Of a stretch of 64,000 nt of DNA, positions 33,479 to 41,800 are shown one piece after another. The notes under the pieces are model-generated. The model searched no databases. It was not told where the DNA came from and saw only the letters and a list, made by a program, of their open reading frames with translations. The position numbers and the translations under genes were made by a program. The stretch comes from Bradyrhizobium sp. (GTDB lineage Bacteria; Pseudomonadota; Alphaproteobacteria; Rhizobiales; Xanthobacteraceae). Positions within the stretch are counted from its first letter, which is position 1, and every line of letters begins with the position of its first letter. Where the stretch lies: NCBI RefSeq assembly GCF_016213215.1, contig NZ_JACRAW010000038.1, positions 1 through 64,000 of the forward strand, in the 5' to 3' direction.

Positions 33479-34234
33479 ATGGCCGATGCCGCGTCAGGAC
33501 TCTACGAACCCGTAAACCAATACAAACCGGTCGCTCAAGACATCGGTATCGTAGACGGCCCTTTCGAGTACTTGACGATAGCCGGGGTGAGGCTTCCGTT
33601 GCCGTTCACCACTCGGATGACCGTGGTGCGGCTCAGCAACGGCGACCTTTTCCTCCATTCCCCCATCGCATTCGACGCGGCGCTCGCCGAGAGGCTGCAG
33701 GCGATAGGCACGGTCCGCCATCTCGTATCGCCGAACCAGTTCCACTACGCGCACATCGGAGAGTGGTCACAGGCGTTTCCGGATGCGGTTGCCTGGGCCT
33801 CCCCGCACGCACGCGAGCGCGCGCGCTCGCGGGGTATCGACGTGCGATTTGACAGAGACCTCGGCGCCGAACCGCCGGAGGAGTGGCGCGGCGAGATCGA
33901 TCAGACCACCGTTCCAGGAGGAATTTTCGGAGAGATCGTTTTCTTCCACGAGGATTCGAAGACCCTCATTTTGGCCGACACCATCATCAATCTCGAACTC
34001 GATAAGATGAGGCAACCGTGGCGCTTCGCCGCCAGACTCACCGGGATGTACCATCCGCGCGGCCAAATATTCTTCGGCATGCGCTTGCCGCTGCTCTTGC
34101 AGAAACGAAAGACGAGAGCAGCGGTCCAAAAAATCCTGGCATGGCAGCCGGAACGCATCATTCTCAGCCATGGACGCTGGATCGAGGCGAACGGCAGCGC
34201 AACTCTGCGACGCCTGCTTGGATGGGCACTCTGA
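33479..34234 (+). CDS. DUF4336 (metallo-beta-lactamase-fold-like) protein
   Basis: A 251-residue protein matching DUF4336. It begins with LYEPVNQYKPVAQDIGIVDG, then has MTVVRLSNGDLFLHSPIAFD (about residue 43), HLVSPNQFHYAHIGEW (about residue 79), LILADTIINLE (about residue 162) and IILSHGRWIE. The placement of His and Asp residues recalls a reduced metallo-hydrolase site, but the canonical HxHxDH is absent. Function is unknown. The start at 33479 is chosen because the family typically opens with the LYEP segment. Confidence 0.8.
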   Translation: MADAASGLYEPVNQYKPVAQDIGIVDGPFEYLTIAGVRLPLPFTTRMTVVRLSNGDLFLHSPIAFDAALAERLQAIGTVRHLVSPNQFHYAHIGEWSQAFPDAVAWASPHARERARSRGIDVRFDRDLGAEPPEEWRGEIDQTTVPGGIFGEIVFFHEDSKTLILADTIINLELDKMRQPWRFAARLTGMYHPRGQIFFGMRLPLLLQKRKTRAAVQKILAWQPERIILSHGRWIEANGSATLRRLLGWAL

Positions 34235-34511
34235 GCCTGGTACCCATTTCAACAAAACAACCCCATGCAAAGTAGCAGGCGGCATGAACGCTTCGAACGA
34301 GACGATTGACTCGTCGGGCAAATCAGCGGCATTCGTTCATCGTACCCCAATCTCGTAAACGCCCGTCGCCCCGCGTCAGGGGGCTCTCCGGTGCGATTGC
34401 GACTCCAAATCCTCACCCACATTGAAATTGCACCGGCTCGCCGCGGCGAACGATCGCCTGCGCGTGACCGAGCCGCGCGCCTCCCTCGCGCGCCTGCCTG
34501 GGACATCAGAC

Positions 34512-35174
34512 ATGGACACAGCTCCGGACATCACGACGTCCACGGCAATTGCCGCGACCGACCCGGCCAAAGCTGCGAGAACCCCGCGGATCAAGCTGAA
34601 GTCGAACGGTTTCTCCATCGACCATCCGGACCCCGAGCTCGGCGAACAGCTGATGGCGGACGCACTGGGCGTCGCCGATCGCGAAGCGCTGGATGGCATT
34701 CTCGGACAACTGGTCAAGGTCAGTGTGAACGGGGGGCGTCCCGACGAGGTCAACCTCTCTTTCGCGATTTCGATGGTGAAGAGTATCAAGCCCAGGGATT
34801 CCGTCGAGGCCATGCTGGTGGCGCAGATGGTTTCGGTTCATCTCATGGCGATGCGATGCGCCCATCACCTTGCGAATGCGAAAGACCTCGCCCAGCACGA
34901 CAGCGCGGCGCGCGCATTGGGCAGGCTCGCCCGCACCTTTCCCGCGCAGATGGATGCGCTCAACCGCTATCGCAGCCATGGCGAGCCCGCCATCACTGTG
35001 CAGAACGTGTCGGTGGGGGACGGCGGCAAGGCCATTGTCGGCAACGTCACGCAGCATGCGAGCGTGATCGTCTCCGACAACAACCCGGCATCGGCTGCAC
35101 CGAAGGCGCCGAAGGCCGCGCGCTCCAGGCGAGGACGCCATTCCGCTGAGGCCAGGCGGACAGCACAGGCATGA
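34512..35174 (+). CDS. Hypothetical phage-like protein, upstream partner of the Cys/His motif protein (copy 1)
   Basis: A 220-residue protein with a helical central region, SVEAMLVAQMVSVHLMAMRC then NAKDLAQHDSAARALGRLAR. A Gly/Val-rich C-terminal segment reads VQNVSVGDGGKAIVGNVTQH, and the tail is basic. It overlaps the next gene in an ATGA. Gene pairs of this make-up occur near phage packaging genes and in rhizobial islands, but I know of no assigned function. The part from about residue 155 is duplicated at 36318-36519, reported as a pseudogene. Confidence 0.65.
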   Translation: MDTAPDITTSTAIAATDPAKAARTPRIKLKSNGFSIDHPDPELGEQLMADALGVADREALDGILGQLVKVSVNGGRPDEVNLSFAISMVKSIKPRDSVEAMLVAQMVSVHLMAMRCAHHLANAKDLAQHDSAARALGRLARTFPAQMDALNRYRSHGEPAITVQNVSVGDGGKAIVGNVTQHASVIVSDNNPASAAPKAPKAARSRRGRHSAEARRTAQA

Positions 35175-35437
35175 GCGATCACATCAGAAATACCGGCCCG
35201 ATGCTGGCGAGCCCGCGTTGCGGCGCCAAGACTCGTTGCGGCGGCGCCTGCCGCTCACCGGCGGTGCACGGCAAAAAGCGCTGCCGCATGCACGGCGGCG
35301 CGCCGCGATCCGGCGCGCCAAAGGCCAACCAGAACGCGCGCAAGCACGGCCTGTTCACCAGCGATGCGATCGCGGAACGAAGGCAGATCCAGGCGTTGTT
35401 GGGTGAAGCGCGGAAGCTGCTGGAGATGATGAGGTGA
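35171..35437 (+). CDS. HGGxSTG-like Cys/His motif protein, copy 1
   Basis: An 88-residue basic protein built on CGAKTRCGGACRSPAVHG followed by RCRMHGGAPRSGAPKANQ and NARKHGLF. The four cysteines and histidines suggest a small zinc-binding module, and the HGG motif defines the family, which is common in phages and islands. It is translationally coupled to the preceding gene. A second copy at 36516-36782 is about 90 percent identical. Function is unknown; a nucleic-acid-binding role is an inference from composition. Confidence 0.75.
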   Translation: MSDHIRNTGPMLASPRCGAKTRCGGACRSPAVHGKKRCRMHGGAPRSGAPKANQNARKHGLFTSDAIAERRQIQALLGEARKLLEMMR

Positions 35438-35526
35438 GTGGGTTTTGCAAAAAGCGCGCGAACCAACAGAAACCAGCGACGGGTCAATCAAATCCGATGG
35501 CGGAACGGCTCATGTTTGTTCGGCGA

Positions 35527-35958
35527 TCAGATCGCATTCCGGAGAAGGTTGACGATCTCGACCTCGGCAAAGTCCTTTTCGTTGTCGGTGACGACGATGC
35601 AGTCGTTGGCCTCTGCAATCGCAGCGATGATCATGTCGAGAGCGCTGCGCGGCCGTCCGTTCGCGGTTCCCTCAGCCATCAAGCGGCCCCAGATCAGGGC
35701 CGCCTTCTCATCGAATGGCAGCACGCGGCCAGCGAAAAGCGCCGGAGGCCCTTCCGGACCGGAAAACCAGGCATCAAGCTGGTCACGTTTCCGCCCGGCG
35801 GGCTTTTCCAATATGCCGCGCCGAATTTCGGCGACGGTGAGCGAGGCAATGAATAGATGCTCATCGACCTGCTCCCCCATCCAGGCCAGCAACGCTTCCG
35901 AAGGCGTCGGCTTCGTGACGTTGCTGATGATGTTGGTGTCAAGGAGATAACGGCTCAC
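35527..35958 (-). CDS. vapC: PIN-domain toxin of a VapBC/FitAB-type module
   Basis: A 143-residue PIN-domain ribonuclease toxin. The acidic active-site residues are visible: Asp7 in MSRYLLDTNIIS, Glu in TVAEIRRG (about residue 44), Asp in GRPRSALDMIIAAIA (about residue 107) and Asp in CIVVTDNEKDF (about residue 125). Such toxins cleave tRNA or rRNA when freed from the antitoxin. It overlaps the upstream antitoxin gene by four bases, the usual order for the pair. The symbol denotes the family. Confidence 0.9.
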   Translation of the reverse strand: MSRYLLDTNIISNVTKPTPSEALLAWMGEQVDEHLFIASLTVAEIRRGILEKPAGRKRDQLDAWFSGPEGPPALFAGRVLPFDEKAALIWGRLMAEGTANGRPRSALDMIIAAIAEANDCIVVTDNEKDFAEVEIVNLLRNAI

Positions 35959-36269
35959 AGCTCGACCTTGCGCCCGGTTTCAAACTGGCGAACCGGAGCG
36001 ATATCGCTACCCACGAGAGGCGAGCGGCGAAGTGCCGCGAGAATGCCGCCTTTCCTCGGCGGCTCACCGGAAATGGTTTGAGTGACTGCGGCCCGCAGCC
36101 GTGAGGCATCCGGCCCGTCTTCCGCTAGGCGTCGCGCGAGCGATCGGATGAGGTCGCGATCACCGTCGAGCCCAAGAACCTCGAACCGGGCAATTCCCCG
36201 TTTTTGGAGACGATTCCGATAGTTCCTGATGGCGCGCTTCTGAGACTTGCTGCCCACAATGCTCTCCAT
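35955..36269 (-). CDS. Antitoxin of the PIN toxin module
   Basis: A 104-residue protein beginning MESIVGSKSQKRAIRNYRNR and containing RFEVLGLDGDRDLIRSLARR, which resembles the short ribbon-helix-helix-like antitoxins paired with PIN toxins in rhizobia. The C-terminal half would wrap the toxin. Its stop overlaps the toxin start (ATGA). The start at 36269 sits on a 12-bp palindrome that probably serves as the autorepression operator. The open frame continues upstream into unrelated repeat sequence and is not used. Confidence 0.7.
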   Translation of the reverse strand: MESIVGSKSQKRAIRNYRNRLQKRGIARFEVLGLDGDRDLIRSLARRLAEDGPDASRLRAAVTQTISGEPPRKGGILAALRRSPLVGSDIAPVRQFETGRKVEL

Positions 36270-36280
36270 GGATATATCCA
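36269..36280. promoter_or_regulatory. 12-bp palindrome at the antitoxin start
   Basis: TGGATATATCCA is a perfect palindrome covering the first base of the antitoxin start codon and the bases immediately upstream. This is a common place for the operator bound by an antitoxin-toxin complex. Confidence 0.5.
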
Positions 36281-36317
36281 GTAATATAGCCGGGATTCGA
36301 GCTATCTGCAAGGGTAA

Positions 36318-36519
36318 CCGCTGCCGTAGCCATGGAGAGCTCACCGTGCAGAACGTGTCGGTGGGGGATGGCGGCAAGGCCATTGTCGGCAACGTCACGC
36401 AGCATGCGAGCGTGATCGTTCCCGACAAGAACCCGGCATCCGCGGCGAAGGCGCCGAACGTCGCGCGCTTCAGGCGAGGACGCGATTGCGCTGAGACCGG
36501 GCGAAAAGCACAGGCATGA
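36318..36519 (+). pseudogene. 5'-truncated second copy of the phage-like gene
   Basis: From about 36318 the sequence matches the last third of the gene at 34512-35174. The segment HGELTVQNVSVGDGGKAIVG corresponds to HGEPAITVQNVSVGDGGKAI, and the tails are alike with scattered substitutions and small gaps. The first two thirds are missing, and the toxin-antitoxin module lies immediately upstream. The remnant still overlaps the next gene in an ATGA, so the downstream copy may have lost its normal translational coupling. Confidence 0.85.
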
Positions 36520-36782
36520 GCGATCACATCAGAAACACCGGCCCGATGCTAACGAGCCCGCGTTGCGGCGCCAAAACCCGTTGCGGCGGCGCCTGCCGCT
36601 CCCCGGCGGTGCACGGCAAAAAGCGCTGCCGCATGCACGGCGGCGCACCGCGATCCGGCGCGCCAAAGGCGAACCAGAACGCGCGCAAGCACGGCCTGTT
36701 CGCCAGGGATGCGCTCGCGGAGCGAAGGCAGATTCGGGTGCTGCTGGGTGAGGCGCGGAGCTTGCTGGAAGGGATGAAGTGA
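36516..36782 (+). CDS. HGGxSTG-like Cys/His motif protein, copy 2
   Basis: An 88-residue near-duplicate of the protein at 35171-35437 with the same CGAKTRCGGACRSPAVHG and RCRMHGG motifs. Differences are concentrated in the C-terminal third (ARDALAERRQIRVLLGEARS). Since all motif residues are retained, it could be functional. Its usual upstream partner, however, is truncated. Confidence 0.75.
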   Translation: MSDHIRNTGPMLTSPRCGAKTRCGGACRSPAVHGKKRCRMHGGAPRSGAPKANQNARKHGLFARDALAERRQIRVLLGEARSLLEGMK

Positions 36783-37132
36783 GTGGGTCTGCAAAGAGCA
36801 ACGGGGGCTTCCTGGCGGAAACACCATCGATAAGACAAACCATTGGAACTTCCCGGAGGCGTTATCGGAAATGTCCAAATCCGGACTCCGGGACGCGACA
36901 ACTCAGCAGGTGCCGCGCGAGAAATAACACTGAGAGTCGGTGCGAGACTTCTCACCTTGGCAACCAGCACATTTTTGAGCGAATAGCGTCCGGTCTTACC
37001 CGGGTAGCAGAAGCAACGCCAGGTCTGCCGTCTTTCAGCTAAGGGCCAGATGCGGAAACTACGGCAGGCCGTTTACCGAAGGTTAGCGCTTCCCGCTGCA
37101 CAACCAAGGGATGTCTCCCGTTGAAAGGATGA
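36783..37132. other. 350-bp stretch without a supported gene
   Basis: No frame here has a recognised domain or ribosome site. The stretch ends where homology to the RAYT transposase begins at 37133. I see no other structure. Confidence 0.5.
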
Positions 37133-37285
37133 GAGGCCGATCCCGACATGATCGAGCGGCTGTGCCGGGCCGAGACCATCGGCCGGCCGCTCGGCAGTCG
37201 CAAATTCATGGATGCCATCGAGCGCAGGACGCGGCGCGTCCTCAAACCCGCCAAACGCGGCCCCAAGCCGCGCGAGGAGAGTTAA
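37133..37285 (+). pseudogene. 3' remnant of a RAYT transposase gene
   Basis: The 171 bp at 37133-37303 are nearly identical to 38589-38759, the last 50 codons plus right terminal repeat of the intact transposase. The translation ends RRTRRVLKPAKRGPKPREES, with only a few base changes. The first three quarters of the gene are absent. The fragment is followed by the same 18-bp terminal sequence as the intact copy. Confidence 0.93.
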
Positions 37286-37303
37286 GTGCACTGTCACCGT
37301 AAT
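37286..37303. repeat. Terminal repeat of the truncated RAYT copy
   Basis: GTGCACTGTCACCGTAAT, identical to the right end of the intact RAYT unit at 38742-38759. Confidence 0.9.
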
Positions 37304-37360
37304 GCCGTAATGCCGCCCTGTCACCGCAACTACCGTGTCTCACTTCAGGGGTGCAGTCCA

Positions 37361-37376
37361 GCACTGTCACCGTAAT
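37361..37376. repeat. Further copy of the RAYT-associated repeat
   Basis: GCACTGTCACCGTAAT repeats 16 bp of the terminal sequence in the same orientation, 58 bp after the previous copy. A partial CTGTCACCGCAA stands between them at 37317-37328. Confidence 0.8.
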
Positions 37377-37438
37377 ACCCAAGAACTAGGCCCGCCGCAA
37401 AATCGGTGACGGGGGGCGACGGCACCACGGTTCGTCTG

Positions 37439-37882
37439 TCAGCCCCCGGGGCTATCCGTCATGATGTAGCCCATCAGGTCGTCCACGTTGTGCTCCAAAT
37501 CCCGGATGATGTTCTTGACGACGTCTCCGATCGAGATCACGCCCACGACCTTGCCCGCGTCCAGCACTGGCAGATGGCGAAAACCGCGCGCAGACATCAT
37601 TGCCATGCAGCCTTCCAGCCGATCGTCCGGCTTGATCGTCACCGGGTTGCGCGTCATCACTTGGCCCACCGGCGTCTGCTTCGCATCGAGCCCGGGCAGC
37701 AGCACTTTGATGGCGCAGTCACCCTGGGTCACGATACCGACCAGCACGTCGTCGTCGATGACCAGCACCGACCGGACCCGGTTGTCGCGCATCTGGCGCA
37801 AGGCTTCGACGACCATGTCGCCGGAACGAACATGGATCAGGGCGCCACTCTTCTGGGCCAGAGCGATTTTTACTGTGCTCAT
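37439..37882 (-). CDS. CBS-domain-pair protein
   Basis: A 147-residue protein consisting of two CBS domains (about residues 8-65 and 78-135). The conserved turns are VRSVLVIDDDVLVGIVTQGD and FRHLPVLDAGKVVGVISIGD, and the second domain starts VMTRNPVTIKPDD. CBS pairs bind adenine nucleotides and regulate partner proteins as energy sensors; free-standing ones are often stress-related. The start at 37882 follows an aggag. The gene lies between the truncated and intact RAYT copies. Confidence 0.9.
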   Translation of the reverse strand: MSTVKIALAQKSGALIHVRSGDMVVEALRQMRDNRVRSVLVIDDDVLVGIVTQGDCAIKVLLPGLDAKQTPVGQVMTRNPVTIKPDDRLEGCMAMMSARGFRHLPVLDAGKVVGVISIGDVVKNIIRDLEHNVDDLMGYIMTDSPGG

Positions 37883-38016
37883 CGATCTCCTCTCGCGGGC
37901 CGTGTCCTGCCCAGCCTTGCTGGCCCGCAATGAAGGTTAGTCGAAATATCTTGCTTTGTCAGCACCGCGCCGATGTCGCCGGCGAAGCCTGCCACCGATT
38001 CCAACAGAATTACGGA

Positions 38017-38759
38017 ATTACGGTGACAGTGCACGTAATTGACGTTCCCCTTGTCCGTGGTTCATGCTGGGCCGCATGGCTCGTCTCGCCCGTGTCGTCA
38101 TTCCCGGATTGCCGCATCACGTGACGCAGCGCGGCAACGGCGGTGCGCGGACGTTTTTCGGCGATGACGACTACAGGCTCTATCGCGATCTGCTCGCCGC
38201 GTCCTGCCGGGCAGCCGAGGTGGAGATCTGGGCGTGGTGCCTGATGCCGAACCATGTCCACCTGATCCTCGTGCCGGCCGATGCCGACGGACTGCGCCGC
38301 GCGCTTGCGCCGGTGCACCGGCGCTACGCAGGCGTCATCCATGCGCGCCGCAAGCGGACCGGTCATTTCTGGCAGGGGCGGTTCGGCTGCGTGGCGATGG
38401 ATGAGGATCATCTGGCAGCGGCGCTGCGCTATGTGTCGCTCAATCCGGTGCGGGCGCGGCTCGTCAAACGCGCGCGCGACTGGCAGTGGTCCAGCGTGCG
38501 GGCGCAGATCAGCGGACGCGACGATGGCGTGACGGCGATCGCGCCGGTGCGCGAGCGCTATCCGGACTTCGCGGCCTTTCTGTCCGAAGAGGCCGATCCC
38601 GACATGATCGAGCGGCTGTGCCGGGCCGAGACCATCGGCCGGCCGCTCGGCAGTCGCAAATTCATGGATGCCATCGAGCGCAGGACGCGGCGCGTCCTCA
38701 AACCCGCCAAACGTGGGCCGAAGCCGCGCGAGGGGAGTTAAGTGCACTGTCACCGTAAT
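38017..38759 (+). mobile_element. RAYT transposase unit with perfect 18-bp inverted ends
   Basis: ATTACGGTGACAGTGCAC (38017-38034) is the exact reverse complement of 38742-38759. The ends enclose one REP-associated tyrosine transposase gene, whose stop codon immediately precedes the right end. Copies of the same terminal sequence occur at 37286 and 37361. Confidence 0.85.
38076..38741 (+). CDS. REP-associated tyrosine transposase (RAYT, Y1 family)
   Basis: A 221-residue single-strand transposase related to IS200/IS605 TnpA. The HUH metal-binding motif is His60-Val-His62 in MPNHVHLIL, and the likely catalytic tyrosine is Tyr119 in ALRYVSLNPVRARL. The protein begins MARLARVVIPGLPHHVTQRG, as RAYTs do; the in-frame ATG at 38064 adds four residues and is not preferred. 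RAYTs act on REP palindromes, and the 18-bp inverted ends around this gene are the obvious substrate. Confidence 0.93.
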   Translation: MARLARVVIPGLPHHVTQRGNGGARTFFGDDDYRLYRDLLAASCRAAEVEIWAWCLMPNHVHLILVPADADGLRRALAPVHRRYAGVIHARRKRTGHFWQGRFGCVAMDEDHLAAALRYVSLNPVRARLVKRARDWQWSSVRAQISGRDDGVTAIAPVRERYPDFAAFLSEEADPDMIERLCRAETIGRPLGSRKFMDAIERRTRRVLKPAKRGPKPREGS

Positions 38760-38842
38760 GATCCCGCATGCGACGAAGCCCGTCTAATTGGAGCATCTTG
38801 CCGCACGCTCTTGCCTTCGAGCAAACCGTCGAACCTACTGGC

Positions 38843-41800
38843 TCAGCTCTTATTTGGAAAATCCGGAAGTTCCAGCTCCGCTCGCTTGCTTTGTTTGGTC
38901 AACGGAGACGGCCGCGCTCCAAGATCATAGGCAAGGAGCCTAAGAGGAGCGTGCAAAACAATCGGCTCTCCAACGGGCCTTAAGCAAAGGGCTCGGAGAA
39001 AGGACGGATAGTCGGGATGCTTCCGCAAGTCTGGAATGGCAGAGGGAGGGATGTGAAGCTCACCGGGTGCCCAATTCAAATCGCGAAGGAGCTCCGGCAC
39101 ATCTTTCTCTCCCCAAGAATTCCTACCGAGCCGCAATAGCGCTACTGCATGCCGCACAGATGGAGGGTCACTTGGCAGAGCCGTAAACGCTGATCCGTCT
39201 AGCCTAGAGATAGCGGCTTGAAATCCCGTTCCTGGTCCGACCCTAAGAAACGGGAGGAGGCCTCGCCGTCGAGGATCACGGTTGAAGGCCGCAGCAACGA
39301 GAGGTGTTGGAGCAAATTGACGCGCTCCCCGAAGCCCCGCTTCATCAACGAGATCAACGAACTTGTCTCTCTCCCAAGCACCAAGCGCCCTAAGCAGGTA
39401 ACTAAACAGCCTCGCGACTTTGAGGCGCTGATGCTCTGCAACGAGGTCGATAGCTTCCTCAATTAACTCTCTCGCCCCTTGCGGAAGAGCATCGCTCGAT
39501 CTGTGGCGCATGTTTGAAATCAGGATTTCAAGCAGCCTGATCTTCTTCTGCTCAGACTGAATACCCCGCAAAACGACAGTGAAATCATCGTATTTGAATG
39601 GCCCGGTGTCCCTCCCGAAGGGCCTCAATACATTGAGATAAGCTAGCCCCTTTGATCCAACACTTGCGTTGAAGTATCGCCCGCTCGCCCACGGCTCAAA
39701 ATCACCGGGATAAGCACCTTTCTCGATCCACCGTTCCTCGGCCGCCTTCCAGTCATCGAGGTCGCCAAACTTCCCATCTTCAACCTCCTGCGCCAGCAAC
39801 TCGGCTGAGGCTCCATCCTGTAGTTCAGCAAGGATTGAGACGCAAATCCAAGGCAAACCTTGGGTCGGAAGCCCTTCGCGACCGCAGACGGCCATTTGCC
39901 GGAGCATTCGAGCGAGTGACGTAGCGGACGGCTTGCTGACAAATGTCGCCAGAGCCAGATAAGCCGCCCAATTCGGCCTAGCTTGCAAATCGGGACAAAT
40001 AACGTAGGCAGGTGCTTCGCCAAGAGGAACGAACGCCGAGTTTGAGACCACGTGGCCGCTACGATCACGGATCGCTACTCGTTCAGTGAGGCGGTTGTTC
40101 AAGAAACCTGATGGAAGAACGCTAAAGCGCAACATTTTTTCCAACGTCACGCTTGGAGGCTCATCCTCGTCGTACCACTCAATATCATCGATGAAGCGAT
40201 GGGTCGCTCGCGGGCCAGCTTCCGCTTGGGCTAGTTTAATTTCCTCTATCAACCGACTAGTCCAAGTACCAGTCATGACATCGACGGTTTCAAGCACTCG
40301 GTTGGGGTCGGAAGGCCAATGAGCCAGCATGATGCTTTCCGAGAAGGCAGGATCAACATCAAGAAGCTCTGATGTTAGAGCCCAAGCCGCCTTCGCAGCG
40401 GGAGTGTTCCCTTGCGAAAGTCGACTAGTTAGTTCCTCGTGGAAAACGTTTGCAGTGCCAGAAACCAGTTGGAGTTTGAGCCTCGGGTCCAACATGTCTG
40501 GGCCGATATCCAGTACAGATAGCGCTCGACGAACGAGATTTCTGCGGAAAACTGGAGCAGTATGAGCCAAACCGTCGTGCAACAACTCCAATGCGAGCCT
40601 TGCTCCGGAGCGCACTAATCGACCGTCTTCACCTTGGTCGCCGTTATCGAGTGCGTGACAGATTGCGACCACTTCGGAGCGCAGTGGACTAAGTTCAGCC
40701 ACAGAAAATATCTTACTCGCAGCTATACGAAAGACGTGCTGCCAGTGAGCGCTGAGCGCGATTGCTCGCAAACGCTGCACCACGACGGTGGTCGAGAACG
40801 CAGCGATTTGAGCTGCTGCCATGAATTCTTGCAATGATCTCACGTCGAACGCGATCCTGCCTTCTACGCGGCATGCGAGCAGAACAAGCCTCTCAGTGGC
40901 AATTCGAACAAGCTGTTCAGAAATGCTGGAAACCTCCTCTGGCGTGTACTCCTCCTCGGATAACAGTCTGACGACCAACGCTCTGAACTGCTCAACAGAC
41001 AGATGCGGATTAGCCGCGCCAGCGACCTCCGATATCACGTGGAGAATGAACCCCGCCTGATAGTGTACGGTGTCGATTTGCCTCTTGTAGTCACGAATTA
41101 GCTGAGCATCAGAACTTGTTTTCTGAGCTTCTCTATCGCGGAGAAGAGTGTAGTACCGCTCAAAAAGCTCCCACCGATCCTGTGGTATGGCACCCTTTAA
41201 AAGGGAAATTCCAAAGAGGATAGTCACTTGAAGTGGCGTCGTGAGTAGGAGCATGGTTGATGCATCGTTTGCCGCGCGGGTCAGCTCAGCAATAATAGCC
41301 TCCCGCCTGTCGGGGTCCGAGAGACGAACTTCCGAAAGTCGCCGAGCAAAATTCAGAGCGTTTGGTGCAGTTAACGGCGAAAGCTCCCAATGCTGCCAGT
41401 ATTGAGAACTTAGGTCGTCATTGTAGCCCTGCGGCCGCGTCGTGACGACAACAAGAGCGTCTGACTTCGCTAAGCTCAAATCGTCCCAAAGCGCATCAAT
41501 GCTCTTGATAAGCTGCGCGCGGTTTCCACTTGGCGGCACCTCATCCAGGCCGTCCAAGATGATCAGCGCGGGACAACTCGACAACCAGTGACGCAAATCG
41601 GTTGCCGAGATAGCCTGATCCACATCGCGAGAAAGACGCGCCGCCATGAAGGCAATAAGACTGACGCCATTGCCTCCTGCTTTCTGCAATGCATCCGCGT
41701 AGAGAGGTAGATCGACGCGAATTGGAAAACGAGCAGGACCGTTGAGCGGCAGGCCTTCGATACGAGCTCTTTCCAAAACTGGAAAAACAAGATCGGCTGT

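Noticed and set aside
37111..37302. 63-codon frame over the RAYT remnant
   Set aside because: It is out of frame with the transposase; the homology is in the other frame and marks a pseudogene.
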